The notes beneath the pieces were generated by a model that saw only the letters and a program-made list of their open reading frames with translations, was not told where the DNA came from and searched no databases. DNA of 64,000 nt from Teredinibacter waterburyi. GTDB taxonomy: Bacteria; Pseudomonadota; Gammaproteobacteria; Pseudomonadales; Cellvibrionaceae. Shown here piece by piece: positions 55,340-64,000 of the stretch. How positions within the stretch are numbered: the stretch's first letter is position 1; each line of letters begins with the position of its first letter. A program made the translations under genes and the position numbers. The stretch spans positions 310,001 to 374,000 of the forward strand of contig NZ_MRUH01000022.1 of the NCBI RefSeq assembly GCF_001922985.1, written 5' to 3'.

Positions 55340-55784
55340 AGAGCTGACTATAGGGTTGGATACCCAAGTCGAATTGCATTTTTCTCTTAAGCTCGAAAAC
55401 GGCAACGTTGTCGATTCTAATTTCGATTCGAGCCCGGCGACCTTTGTGGTTGGCGATGGTAATTTGTTGCCCGGTTTTGAGCGGTCGCTATTTGGTTTGG
55501 TGGCAGGTGATAAAGCTGAACGGATTATTTTGCCGGAAAACGCATTCGGCCTTCCCAACGAAAATAATATTCAAGTTGTCGATCGCACCCGCTTTAGTAA
55601 AGAGTTTGAGTTGAGTGAGGGGCTGGTTGTCACCTTCGCAGATGCTAGCGGTGGTGAAGTGCCTGGCGTAGTGCGTAGCTTTGATGACGATAAGGTGACG
55701 ATAGACTTTAATCATCCCTTGTCCGGCAAGACCATTTTGTTTCAGGTTCAAATTCTTAATGTAATGCCTGCAACCAGTCACTAA
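55332..55784 (+). CDS. fkpB: FKBP-type peptidyl-prolyl isomerase FkpB (SlpA-like)
   Basis: Small cytoplasmic SlyD-like prolyl isomerase/chaperone. 150 residues from ATG 55332: FKBP half (VELHFSLKLENGNVVDSN, GDGNLLPGFERSLFGL), the inserted IF domain, and the C-terminal TIDFNHPLSGKTILFQVQI typical of SlyD/SlpA proteins. It lacks the His-rich metal tail of SlyD. The upstream in-frame extension lies in lspA and is not family-like. lspA-fkpB-ispH is the conserved order. Confidence 0.94.
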   Translation: MNKELTIGLDTQVELHFSLKLENGNVVDSNFDSSPATFVVGDGNLLPGFERSLFGLVAGDKAERIILPENAFGLPNENNIQVVDRTRFSKEFELSEGLVVTFADASGGEVPGVVRSFDDDKVTIDFNHPLSGKTILFQVQILNVMPATSH

Positions 55785-55845
55785 TTAACGCTACCAGCGT
55801 TTATAAACTGACTAGCAGTGTTCATAGATTGAAGAGATATGCGGT

Positions 55846-56781
55846 ATGGAAATTAAATTAGCGAACCCTCGTGGCTTTTGTGCTGGGGTTGATCGCGCAA
55901 TTGATATTGTGAATCGTGCCCTAGATGTTTTTGGTGCGCCCATTTATGTGCGTCATGAGGTCGTCCACAATAAATTTGTTGTGGAATCTCTACGAGAACG
56001 CGGTGCAATTTTTGTCGACGAACTCGATGATGTGCCGGACGATGTTATCGTTATTTTTAGTGCCCATGGGGTTTCCCAGGCTGTACGCACCGAGGCTGGG
56101 CGCCGAGGTTTAAAAGTGTTTGATGCAACCTGCCCACTGGTTACCAAAGTACATATCGAGGTGGCGAACTACAGCGGTGATGGTCGCGAATGTATTTTGA
56201 TCGGCCATCAGGGCCACCCAGAAGTGGAAGGCACCATGGGGCAGTACGACACTTCTAATGGCGGTGCGATCTATTTGGTCGAGGATGAAGCCGATGTGGA
56301 AAAGCTTGAAGTTAAGGACCCAGATCGACTTTGTTATGTCACTCAAACAACCCTCTCTATGGATGATACTGCGCGGGTTATCGACTGTTTAAGGCAGCGC
56401 TTCCCGAACATCGAAGGGCCTCGAAAAGACGATATTTGTTATGCCACGCAAAACCGCCAGGATGCGGTAAAGCAGTTGGCACTAGAGTGTGACCTTGTTC
56501 TTGTGGTTGGCTCTCCAAACAGCTCCAACTCGAATCGGTTGCGAGAGCTGGCCGAGCGCTGTGGTGCCAAAGCTTACTTGGTGGACGGGCCTGAAGACCT
56601 TGATAAGGCGTGGTTTACCGGTATTAAACATGTCGGCATTACGGCGGGTGCATCAGCTCCTGAGGTTCTGGTGCGAGACGTTATTGCTGGTTTAGAGAGC
56701 TTGGGTGCGCTAGCCCCGGTTGAGCTGAGTGGACGCGAAGAAAATATTAGTTTCTCGCTACCGAGAGAATTGCGAATCTAG
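55846..56781 (+). CDS. ispH: 4-hydroxy-3-methylbut-2-enyl diphosphate reductase
   Basis: Last step of the MEP pathway, giving IPP and DMAPP; a [4Fe-4S] enzyme. 311 residues. Cluster ligands Cys12 (NPRGFCAGV), Cys96 (DATCPLV) and Cys198 ([10 protein letters not shown]) are in place, together with [16 protein letters not shown] and the substrate loop [13 protein letters not shown]. With uppS, cdsA and dxr in the first cluster it supplies isoprenoid precursors. The 180-base spacer after it leads to the pilin genes. Confidence 0.97.
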   Translation: MEIKLANPRGFCAGVDRAIDIVNRALDVFGAPIYVRHEVVHNKFVVESLRERGAIFVDELDDVPDDVIVIFSAHGVSQAVRTEAGRRGLKVFDATCPLVTKVHIEVANYSGDGRECILIGHQGHPEVEGTMGQYDTSNGGAIYLVEDEADVEKLEVKDPDRLCYVTQTTLSMDDTARVIDCLRQRFPNIEGPRKDDICYATQNRQDAVKQLALECDLVLVVGSPNSSNSNRLRELAERCGAKAYLVDGPEDLDKAWFTGIKHVGITAGASAPEVLVRDVIAGLESLGALAPVELSGREENISFSLPRELRI

Positions 56782-56961
56782 AGTGTTCGTGATCTAGGTC
56801 TCGTTTTTTTGTAGGGTGTTACGCGCCTGCCTTTGTGTAACCCCTTTAATCAATCTGTTAATAATAATGAATTAAATGCCGCTTGAGTATGGGCCTTAAG
56901 TTAATAGGGTTAACACTTTAGTACGGGCCTTTGTTTTGCCTCGGTATTCTATCGCTTCTAT

Positions 56962-57663
56962 ATGCCGGTTATCCCTATCCGCACGGCATTCTCAATTACT
57001 TTTGGTATAACTACATCCATGAAAAATCTTCTGTGCGTGCAAAAGAGAGCCAACGGATCGGTGCTTCAGGCATCCCGCTCACGGTTCTGCCGTTTTAGCC
57101 GAGCTATGGCTGGTTTTACTTTAATCGAGTTGATGATCTCAATTGCTATTGTGGCCATTTTACTCGCCATGGCGGTTCCGAGTTTTCAGAGTCTACTGCG
57201 CAGCCGCGAGCTGGCTGCCGAGACAGGACGTGTGCGAACGGCTTTATCTTTTGCGCGCAATGAAGCCATTACGCGCAAGCAGCACGTGGTTGTTTGCCCC
57301 AGTTCAAATGGCACTAGTTGCGCGGCGAGTAATTCGTGGAGCAGTGGCTGGATGATTTTCGTCGACATCAACGAAAACGGATTGCGCTCGACCACTACAT
57401 CCGACGGCGAAATAATTTTGCGGGTACAAGGTGTTCCAGAAGGTCAGGTACGTATTACCAGTGGTGTCGAAACCTCACCATCTACGAATGCCAAATATAC
57501 GGTGCGATATAACGAGTCGGGTAGTAAAGAGCTCGGTGTTACTGAGTTGCGCGTCTGCGCTGGTAATGCACTCGCATCATCGGATACTGAGTTTTCTCGA
57601 ACAATTGACATAGCCAATTCCGGCAGTGCTCGGATGAAGTGGGGTACGACAACATGTCCTTAA
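56962..57663 (+). CDS. Minor type IV pseudopilin, FimU/FimT (GspH-like)
   Basis: Minor pilin, part of the priming complex of type IV pili. Prepilin motif AG|FTLIELMISIAIVAILL, cleaved by PilD after Gly; GspH/FimT-type globular part with Cys pairs (VVCPSSNGTSC; VCAGN...TTCP). The frame allows several starts: 56962, 57019 (MKNLLCVQKR, which gives a positively charged leader) and 57106 (too short a leader). The true start is uncertain and none has a clear Shine-Dalgarno. It leads the pil cluster and overlaps pilV by ten bases. Confidence 0.85.
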   Translation: MPVIPIRTAFSITFGITTSMKNLLCVQKRANGSVLQASRSRFCRFSRAMAGFTLIELMISIAIVAILLAMAVPSFQSLLRSRELAAETGRVRTALSFARNEAITRKQHVVVCPSSNGTSCAASNSWSSGWMIFVDINENGLRSTTTSDGEIILRVQGVPEGQVRITSGVETSPSTNAKYTVRYNESGSKELGVTELRVCAGNALASSDTEFSRTIDIANSGSARMKWGTTTCP

Positions 57664-58193
57664 TTACGGTTGATGGCTCTGTTGCTCTAGCAGCTAAACG
57701 GAAGCTGCCAAGTAGGTTATTACAACGCGGTGCAGCGATGATGGAAGTCGTGGTGTCGCTATTTATTTTAGCGGTGGGTTTGTTGGGGGTCTTGGCGATG
57801 CAGGCTCAGGGGCTTAGCAGTAACCAGCGCGCCGTGATGTTATCCGAAGCGGATATGTTAGCCGCGGATATGGGCGACCGTATACTCGCCTACAACGATG
57901 CTAGTGAAACTAGTGATGATGACGATTACGACAATATCAATACCTCAACTGGCAGTTATTCAATTCCTGGTTGCGTTGCAAGTCGGTCAGGCTGTACTAA
58001 GTCAGATCAGGTTGCTTGGGATGCATTTTATTGGCAGGCACAGCTGGCAAGACGATTACCTAGCGGTTTCGGCAAGGTTGATTATGCCGATGGGGTTTAC
58101 ACCATAACGGTACTTTGGGATCACGATAAAACCGGGACATCCAGTACCAGTTGCGACGCCTTAACTTGTTATACCTATCAATTGAGATTGTAG
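57654..58193 (+). CDS. pilV: Minor type IV pilin PilV
   Basis: 179 residues from ATG 57654. Class III signal: RLLQRG|AAMMEVVVSLFILAVG, with Glu at +5 as needed for PilD processing and assembly. The globular part contains Cys pairs (GCVASRSGCT, SCDALTCYT). PilV joins PilW, PilX and FimU in the tip complex under PilY1. The upstream in-frame GTG (57639) lies deeper in the previous gene. Only one base separates it from pilW. Confidence 0.86.
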   Translation: MSLITVDGSVALAAKRKLPSRLLQRGAAMMEVVVSLFILAVGLLGVLAMQAQGLSSNQRAVMLSEADMLAADMGDRILAYNDASETSDDDDYDNINTSTGSYSIPGCVASRSGCTKSDQVAWDAFYWQAQLARRLPSGFGKVDYADGVYTITVLWDHDKTGTSSTSCDALTCYTYQLRL

Positions 58194-58194
58194 G

Positions 58195-59259
58195 ATGCGC
58201 TCAGTGAAAAACACCATAAACCTAAATTTATCGAAACAGTTCGGCGTCGGCTTGGCCGAGGTCATGATCTCCATTGTGGTTGGCTTGTTTATTCTTGCTG
58301 GTGTGTTTCAGCTATACGCAACGTCTAGCCAAAACGCCAGCACTTTAAATGGTGTGCAGGTTATCCAAGAAAATGCGCGCTTTTTGTTTTCTCGTTTAGA
58401 AGACGATGTAAAGCAAGCGGGATATGCCGGTTGTTTAAGTTTGGTACGCGGTAATGAAACCTTAACTGACGAAAATCGCCGTATCACCAATTTGATCAAG
58501 ACTAATGCTGGTGCGGGCCAGTTATACGATTTTACCCGTGTAGTCTCCGGTTCTAATAATGATGGTGCAGGCGCAATCGCCAGCGATTCATTGGTCGTCC
58601 GGTATGCGTCGGCAAGGGATCGTTACCCCGTTATTTCTACCTCGCCAGGCGCAGCTCAGTTGGCGATTGACGCGACAGCCGCCGCTACGGTGAAGCAGGA
58701 CGACGTGGTGATGGCCGGTGATTGCTCTCGTTTAGTTATTTTTAAGGCAAGCGCCGACGGTAGTTCTGGGACTATTACTTATGCCGCAGGAGATACTGAT
58801 CCAAATGTAAGTATTGATACTCAGCAGGTATTCTTTAGATCCTCGACCCCTGGAGCGCTCGATCAGTTAGGTAAAGGCACTTCACCGTCTTACGTTTATA
58901 TTGGTGATACCGGAGCCGTCGAATACAAAATTGGTAAGAGTGCCTCTGCCACAGGAAGCCAAGATTGCAGTGCTACTACGCCGCAATTTTGTGCTCTTAA
59001 ACGTAACGGTGAAGAACTAGTTGATGGGGTAGAGTCTTTTCAAGTTGAGTTTGGTTGGCAGGACCCCACAGATAACAACAAATTGTATTTTTCAGATGCT
59101 GCATTTGTCGCGTCGAATAACGCGTGGCATAGCGTTGATCGAGTGCGCGTAACGGCAATATTAAATTCGCTTGAAACGGCACAAAAGAATGATGGTATCG
59201 GTTTGCTTAATAAGACCTTCTCAAGGGTGTTTGTTTTGCCAAACCACGTGGCGATTTAG
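58195..59259 (+). CDS. pilW: Minor type IV pilin PilW
   Basis: 354 residues. N-terminal prepilin motif KQFG|VGLAEVMISIVVGLFIL (Glu at +5), then a large globular domain typical of PilW, with a CALKRNGEELVDGVESFQVEF-type central region (split here to CALKRNGE and VDGVESFQVEFG) that is conserved in the family. It starts one base after the pilV stop. Likely co-translated and part of the pilus tip initiation complex. Confidence 0.86.
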   Translation: MRSVKNTINLNLSKQFGVGLAEVMISIVVGLFILAGVFQLYATSSQNASTLNGVQVIQENARFLFSRLEDDVKQAGYAGCLSLVRGNETLTDENRRITNLIKTNAGAGQLYDFTRVVSGSNNDGAGAIASDSLVVRYASARDRYPVISTSPGAAQLAIDATAAATVKQDDVVMAGDCSRLVIFKASADGSSGTITYAAGDTDPNVSIDTQQVFFRSSTPGALDQLGKGTSPSYVYIGDTGAVEYKIGKSASATGSQDCSATTPQFCALKRNGEELVDGVESFQVEFGWQDPTDNNKLYFSDAAFVASNNAWHSVDRVRVTAILNSLETAQKNDGIGLLNKTFSRVFVLPNHVAI

Positions 59260-59354
59260 GTTTAGCTCGTGTAAATGTCGGTTTTTGAGTTGTTTGTTGG
59301 CGTAATGATATTAGACCTAGGCATAACAGTTGAACCCTTAGTGGAAGGTGGTGC

Positions 59355-59996
59355 ATGAAAAAGTATTCGGATAAGCAGCGTCCAAATGGTGGCAGTTTCA
59401 CCGGCCGAGAGTCGGGAGCGACTTTGGTTATTGCGTTGATTATATTGTTGGTTATGTCAGTGGTTGGTGTAGCAAATATGCAAAACTCAACCATGCAAGA
59501 GCGGATGGCTGCGAACGCTCGACAGAAAACCGTCGCTCGCTATGCCGCTGAATCTGCATTAGGTGCCGCTGAGTCTGTATTACGTGGAATTAAGTCGCCG
59601 GAAGCGATCGACACTCGTTTTAATGGCAGCGGTTATTATTCTTTGGTAGCAAGACCTAGTAACGTCGCTGTACCGCTATCGGCAAGTTTGTCTGGTGGGG
59701 CTCAGTTTATACCCGATAAGGACTCTACTTGGAGCAATATTACCTCCGTGGAGGTTGATTACGATACGTCCATAGTCGCTAAAAAGCCGCGTTATATTGT
59801 TGAGTATATTGGTCGTGATATGACGCAAGGTGCGAATAAGGTGGTAACGGTGATGGACGTTGATAATGACGGCGGTGATACCAAACCTTACCTTTATCGC
59901 ATTACGGCGATCGGTTGGGGTAAAGACCCGAATATTTATTCAGTGTTGGAAAGTACCTTTCAAACCGGTTATGGCGATGATGTTTTTGTTTACTAA
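59355..59996 (+). CDS. pilX: Minor type IV pilin PilX
   Basis: 213 residues. The N-terminal stretch GRESGATLVIALIILLVMSV is the PilX-type signal in which the usual Phe/Glu motif is altered (no Glu at +5), as in other PilX proteins. MQNSTMQERMAANARQK is a conserved PilX segment. The rest is a globular domain of low similarity. It is preceded by GGAAGG and lies between pilW and pilY1. Confidence 0.85.
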   Translation: MKKYSDKQRPNGGSFTGRESGATLVIALIILLVMSVVGVANMQNSTMQERMAANARQKTVARYAAESALGAAESVLRGIKSPEAIDTRFNGSGYYSLVARPSNVAVPLSASLSGGAQFIPDKDSTWSNITSVEVDYDTSIVAKKPRYIVEYIGRDMTQGANKVVTVMDVDNDGGDTKPYLYRITAIGWGKDPNIYSVLESTFQTGYGDDVFVY

Positions 59997-60047
59997 GTCT
60001 GGTTATTTAAGAATTTTGGGTGAGAGCTCAACATCAAGGTTAATGTT

Positions 60048-63000
60048 ATGAAACAGTTTAACTCTATGTTAGTGCGGTCTGCCGCGTTAGTTGCTTCTTC
60101 TGTGTTCGCGTGTGCTGTAGCGACACAGTCGACGGCGGCGCCTGGAGTTTTAAGTGAGCAGCCTCTTTACTTAGGGGTATCAGTTAAGCCGAATATTCTT
60201 GTTTTGGTCGACGACTCACTCAGTATGGGTTATGAAATAATTAAGACGGAAGGGGCGAATCAGGTCTATCCCCGTAGTGCCCCCGTACCTGTGAGTTTCG
60301 GGCGGAATGAGTGGGCGTTAGATGCAGAAGGAAACCCGCAAGCGACGTGGGTAGATACTTCGCCCTTTGCCGGTTACACCGGCACCGTCCGCAATTATGA
60401 GGGGGATGGCTATGTTTCGTTATTGCCGTCAACTAAGAACGATATTCTTAACTCCTGTGTGGGTTATAACGCGTTGGCATATAACCCAAATCTTACGTAT
60501 ACACCGTGGGTTGGTCGGCCCGATGCCGCCACTTGGTGGTTCGCTAACAGGCGTTATGCTATTTGGAATGATTCAGGGCCAGGGCAAGTTGCAGATGGAG
60601 TTTTCCAAGAGGGGGAATGTGGTGAGCCAAGTTATGCGGCAGGGCACGAGCGTTTAGATGAATCTATACTTAGCGCAGCTCTGACAACCCCTACGGGTGC
60701 CGACCTACAAAATTACGCTAACTGGGAGGTTTATTACAAATCTCGTATTAATGTTATGAAATCTGTTCTTGGTTCGGTTATATCTCAGAACGATAAAAAT
60801 GTTGGCCTTGCAACGCTGAATAACAACGCTAATTTACCTGTTGCTGACTTAGCTGTTGGAGATAATAAAAGTACATTAATTGATAAAGTTTATGTTATTC
60901 CGCCAGTAGGTAATGCAACCCCGCTTCGAAATGCCTTACAGAATGCTGGTAAGTATTTTGATCAAATTAGCGATAGCAACCCGGACAGCGGGTTTATGCC
61001 GGACGAGACACCAAGCCCTATAGCATCCCTTAGTGATGGCGGCTCATGTCAGCAGAATTTTACTATCGTTACTACTGATGGTTACATGAGGGATGATTTC
61101 TCACAAGTGGACTATTCAGCATTTGGCCTTTCATACTATGGAGATGGCGACTACCCAGCCCCAGCGGAGGGGGTGAACACCCTCTTGCTGCCAAAGTCGG
61201 GCGATATCGATAGTGATCGTTCATCACCTTATGATTCTGCGACGGAGGAAGACGAAAGTCTCCCGTTCGGTGGGAGCCCATTTGCCGATGGCGTTCCAAA
61301 TACCATTGCTGATGTGGCGATGCTTTATTATGAGAATGATTTGGCTCCAGACCTCCCAAACTTAGTGCCGGTATCAACGACGGGGCTGGCTCCTGATACT
61401 AATACCGCACAGCATATGATCACCTATGCGGTTACCTTTGGAGTTAAAGGTAATATTAATCCCGACAATTACGTTTTTGGTACTACCGGCGTTTGGTCTA
61501 CAACTCCGGCTCCTCAGAATACTATACACACCATAGATGATTTATTTCACGCAACTGTGAATGGTCGCGGGGGCTTTTTCAGTGCCGATGATCCCGTCCA
61601 GCTGGAAGAGAGCTTAAGCGCTGCAATGACCGGAATCGATGCGCGGGTCGAGGGCAGCGCTGCGTCGGTGGGGTTCAATTCTACTAGTATTTCTGAGGGC
61701 GCTCTACTGTTCCAAGCTTGGTTCTCGTCAGACGGTTGGTATGGTGACCTATTAGCGTATGCCTATACCGATGATGATGGTGATGGTGTTTTAACGCGCA
61801 GTAGTACTCCAGCTTGGAGAGCCGGTGAGTTGTTGTTTGCACGCACGGCAGCTGAGCCTCGTTCGATTATTAGCTTTAACAGTGAAGCTAACTCTGGGGC
61901 GGGCCAAGGTGTTGTTTTTAATGCAGCTAATATCGGAAACTTTTCTTCTGCACAGGTTGCCGATTTAGACTCGACGGGTGTTGATCGCTCGACCCTAATA
62001 CAATACCTTCGTGGTGATATAAAAGGTAGTGCGGCAGAGACTGCAGCAGGATTACGTAATCGTAATAATGCGATACTTGGCGATATTGTTCATTCAAGCC
62101 CGCACTATGTGGGTAAGCCTAAAGCGAACTACCCGGATGCCTTTGAGGTGACTGATCCAGAAACACAAGCAAGCTTATATTACAGTGCTTATGTTACGAG
62201 CAAGAGCAGCCGTACTCCGTTGGTTTATGTGGGCGCTAACGACGGAATGTTACATGTATTTAACGGTAGCAACGGTCAGGAGGTTTTTGCTTACATTCCC
62301 GGGATGTTATTTTCAGATGAGCCCGGTAAAGGCTTGCATGCGCTTGCTGATCCAAACTACAGCCATCGCCCCTATATAGATTCTACTCCGACATCCGGTG
62401 ATATAATTGTTGAGAATAGTGGTGTTAAATCTTGGGCGACCTATTTAGTTGGCGGTTTAGGTGCAGGCGGAAAAGGTGTATATGTTCTCGATGTGACTGA
62501 TCCCGGGAGCTTAACGAGCGACGCTCAGTTTGCGGCGTTGATTAAGCGCGAATTTACCCATTCAAACTTAGGCTACACGGTGGGTCGCCCTCAAATCGGC
62601 AAGCTAAATAATGGCAAGTGGGCGGCAATTTTTGGTAATGGTTACAACAATACGGGGCATGGACAGGCATCATTATTTATTCTTTATTTAGACGTCGATT
62701 CGACTGATCCTTCGGTCTATTCCGTAGAGATTGCAACTGGCGTTGGCTCTGTGGCTAGCGCGCCTGTACTGGACATTTTTGGCACGGCAGTGCTGGACGG
62801 TGAGGGTAATGCTGTTACTGAGACCAGTTGCGAGTTAGGTGCTAGCGATTGTAATGGTTTGTCGGCGCCGACCATATTAGACCTTAATAGCGATGGGACC
62901 ATTGATCGTGTGTATGCAGGCGATGTACATGGCAACCTGTGGGCATTTGACCTTAGTAGCGATACGGCCACCGATTGGGACGTTGCTCACGCTTCAGCTG

Positions 63001-63728
63001 GTTCGGCAGCACCGCTGATTCAGGCATGTCGAGGTACGTGTAGTGCAATTACTCGCCAACCTATAACGACTAAGCCGATCGTCTTCGCTCATGCAAATAA
63101 GCGTGCTTATGATACTGATCCTAATTTAATGGTGTTGTTTGGAACAGGTCAATACCTAACTGACGATGATGTGACTACTACCGATCAGCAGTCCTTTTAT
63201 GGTGTTTGGGATGCTGGCAGTGGCTATGGTGATTTAACACGTTCTAGCTTGACTGCTCGAACGCTACAAAACTCTGAGGATGGCGCTACTCGTAATGTGA
63301 CTGATACTTCTACGGTTATTTACAAGTCAGTAAGCGATGATGACTCTGATGAAAACTTTGGTTGGTACTTAGATTTCCCCGGCGGAGTGGGTGAGCGGGT
63401 AGCGGTAAATCCCGTTATTGCCGGCGATTATGTAATGGTGGTTAGCACGATTCCGGAGACTAGCGACCCTTGTGCAGCGGGTGGACGCGGTTTTCTTACA
63501 GCCGTGGATAAATACACCGGCGGTCAGCCTGATGTTAACGTGTTCAATGTTGTTGATGAAAATGGCGATGGCGTAGCTGGCGTTGCGCTGGATAATTTAC
63601 CCGGTGGCGGTTTGATTATTGATAACAATATTCTCATTCCCGACTCGGAAGGTTTTATTAACGAGTTTGATGTACAGTTCGAAAAAAACAGGCCATCAAG
63701 ACGAACGTCTTGGTCGGTATTAAAATAA
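60048..63728 (+). CDS. pilY1: Type IV pilus tip adhesin/assembly factor PilY1
   Basis: 1226 residues, secreted (signal to about residue 31). The N-terminal part begins with a MIDAS-like DxSxS motif (D55-D-S-L-S59) of a von Willebrand A-like domain. The C-terminal beta-propeller (about 660-1200) holds a calcium-type loop D945-L-N-S-D-G-T-I-D953, equivalent to the site that controls pilus retraction in Pseudomonas PilY1. A further TDDDGDGVL stretch lies near 574-582. It functions at the pilus tip in assembly, adhesion and surface sensing. It sits between pilX and pilE. Confidence 0.93.
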   Translation: MKQFNSMLVRSAALVASSVFACAVATQSTAAPGVLSEQPLYLGVSVKPNILVLVDDSLSMGYEIIKTEGANQVYPRSAPVPVSFGRNEWALDAEGNPQATWVDTSPFAGYTGTVRNYEGDGYVSLLPSTKNDILNSCVGYNALAYNPNLTYTPWVGRPDAATWWFANRRYAIWNDSGPGQVADGVFQEGECGEPSYAAGHERLDESILSAALTTPTGADLQNYANWEVYYKSRINVMKSVLGSVISQNDKNVGLATLNNNANLPVADLAVGDNKSTLIDKVYVIPPVGNATPLRNALQNAGKYFDQISDSNPDSGFMPDETPSPIASLSDGGSCQQNFTIVTTDGYMRDDFSQVDYSAFGLSYYGDGDYPAPAEGVNTLLLPKSGDIDSDRSSPYDSATEEDESLPFGGSPFADGVPNTIADVAMLYYENDLAPDLPNLVPVSTTGLAPDTNTAQHMITYAVTFGVKGNINPDNYVFGTTGVWSTTPAPQNTIHTIDDLFHATVNGRGGFFSADDPVQLEESLSAAMTGIDARVEGSAASVGFNSTSISEGALLFQAWFSSDGWYGDLLAYAYTDDDGDGVLTRSSTPAWRAGELLFARTAAEPRSIISFNSEANSGAGQGVVFNAANIGNFSSAQVADLDSTGVDRSTLIQYLRGDIKGSAAETAAGLRNRNNAILGDIVHSSPHYVGKPKANYPDAFEVTDPETQASLYYSAYVTSKSSRTPLVYVGANDGMLHVFNGSNGQEVFAYIPGMLFSDEPGKGLHALADPNYSHRPYIDSTPTSGDIIVENSGVKSWATYLVGGLGAGGKGVYVLDVTDPGSLTSDAQFAALIKREFTHSNLGYTVGRPQIGKLNNGKWAAIFGNGYNNTGHGQASLFILYLDVDSTDPSVYSVEIATGVGSVASAPVLDIFGTAVLDGEGNAVTETSCELGASDCNGLSAPTILDLNSDGTIDRVYAGDVHGNLWAFDLSSDTATDWDVAHASAGSAAPLIQACRGTCSAITRQPITTKPIVFAHANKRAYDTDPNLMVLFGTGQYLTDDDVTTTDQQSFYGVWDAGSGYGDLTRSSLTARTLQNSEDGATRNVTDTSTVIYKSVSDDDSDENFGWYLDFPGGVGERVAVNPVIAGDYVMVVSTIPETSDPCAAGGRGFLTAVDKYTGGQPDVNVFNVVDENGDGVAGVALDNLPGGGLIIDNNILIPDSEGFINEFDVQFEKNRPSRRTSWSVLK

Positions 63729-63762
63729 TTATAATCAACTCTAGTAGAGACAAGGCAAGCCA

Positions 63763-64000
63763 ATGTTACGGATCAGAAAGTGTCGGATAAAGACAGAGTT
63801 CGCCTTGTCGCTACCAGATCGAACTAGATTCGAGAGCTGTGTCGTTCGAGCGCGGGGGTTTACCTTAATTGAACTCCTTATTACTCTTGCCGTAGTCGCC
63901 ATTATTTCTGTATTCGCTGTCCCGTCCTATATGGAGCAGGTAAAGCGAGGTAAACGCGCAGAGGCCAAGGCCTTTGTTTTAGATATGGCCTCACGACAAG
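63763..64000 (+). CDS. pilE: Minor type IV pilin PilE (5' part, cut by window edge)
   Basis: The first 79 residues are visible. A long basic leader ends in RARG|FTLIELLITLAVVAIISVFAVPSY (shown here in part: GFTLIELLIT), the classic class III signal with Glu at +5; KRGKRAEAKAFVLDMASRQ follows, typical of PilE. It starts 34 bases after pilY1, with CAAGG upstream. The rest lies beyond the window. Confidence 0.88.
   Translation, partial: MLRIRKCRIKTEFALSLPDRTRFESCVVRARGFTLIELLITLAVVAIISVFAVPSYMEQVKRGKRAEAKAFVLDMASRQ

Overview
The window is a contiguous piece of a gammaproteobacterial chromosome, most likely a marine or plant-polymer-degrading member of the Cellvibrionaceae (Cellvibrio, Saccharophagus, Teredinibacter relatives). 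The reasons are the Pseudomonas-like gene orders (rpsB-tsf-pyrH-frr-uppS-cdsA-dxr-rseP-bamA-skp-lpxD-fabZ-lpxA-lpxB-rnhB, and murJ-ribF-ileS-lspA-fkpB-ispH followed by minor type IV pilins), a base composition near 50% GC judged by eye, and secreted CBM2 proteins with long poly-serine linkers, a hallmark of that family. The genus cannot be fixed from the sequence alone.

Layout. 1-1803 (minus): 5' part of glnD and map. 2100-17541 (plus): translation factors, UMP kinase, isoprenoid and phospholipid synthesis, outer-membrane assembly and lipid A synthesis in one long, tightly packed run broken by internal terminators. 17794-28699: a signalling and housekeeping patchwork (PilZ protein, small membrane protein, YciH, a K+ channel with a zinc ribbon, a PAS-GGDEF-EAL protein, BepA-like protease, TusA, PerM-like permease, protease III-like M16 peptidase). 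29310-33891: aceE-aceF, with no lpd beside them.

34180-42040 is the most unusual region. A perfect CRP-type palindrome and a long leader precede a small histidine-bearing membrane protein, a secreted CBM2/poly-Ser/beta-sandwich/poly-Ser/YceI protein, a secreted CBM2/poly-Ser/YceI/FN3/cytochrome c/DUF1587-1592-1588-1585-like protein with two CxxCH haem sites, and a Tat-exported DUF1552 protein, ending at a strong terminator. I read it as a cellulose-anchored redox (electron-delivery) system related to the Cellvibrio Cbp2D/Cbp2E proteins that support oxidative polysaccharide attack, here merged with the DUF1592/DUF1552 pair better known from Planctomycetes and Myxobacteria. Two DUF1566 proteins and a cold-shock protein follow.

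44028-48991: a DUF4124 protein, a GT-C-like membrane protein, a divergent ICMT-like membrane methyltransferase candidate and an OmpA-family protein. 49317-56781: murJ, ribF, ileS, lspA, fkpB, ispH. 56962-64000: the minor pilin cluster fimU/fimT-pilV-pilW-pilX-pilY1-pilE (last gene cut by the window edge), which primes and caps type IV pili.

No tRNA, rRNA, CRISPR array, insertion sequence or prophage was seen. Non-ATG starts (GTG, TTG) are frequent and were chosen from family alignment, Shine-Dalgarno placement or gene overlap. Family names rest on motif recognition by eye; no database search was possible.
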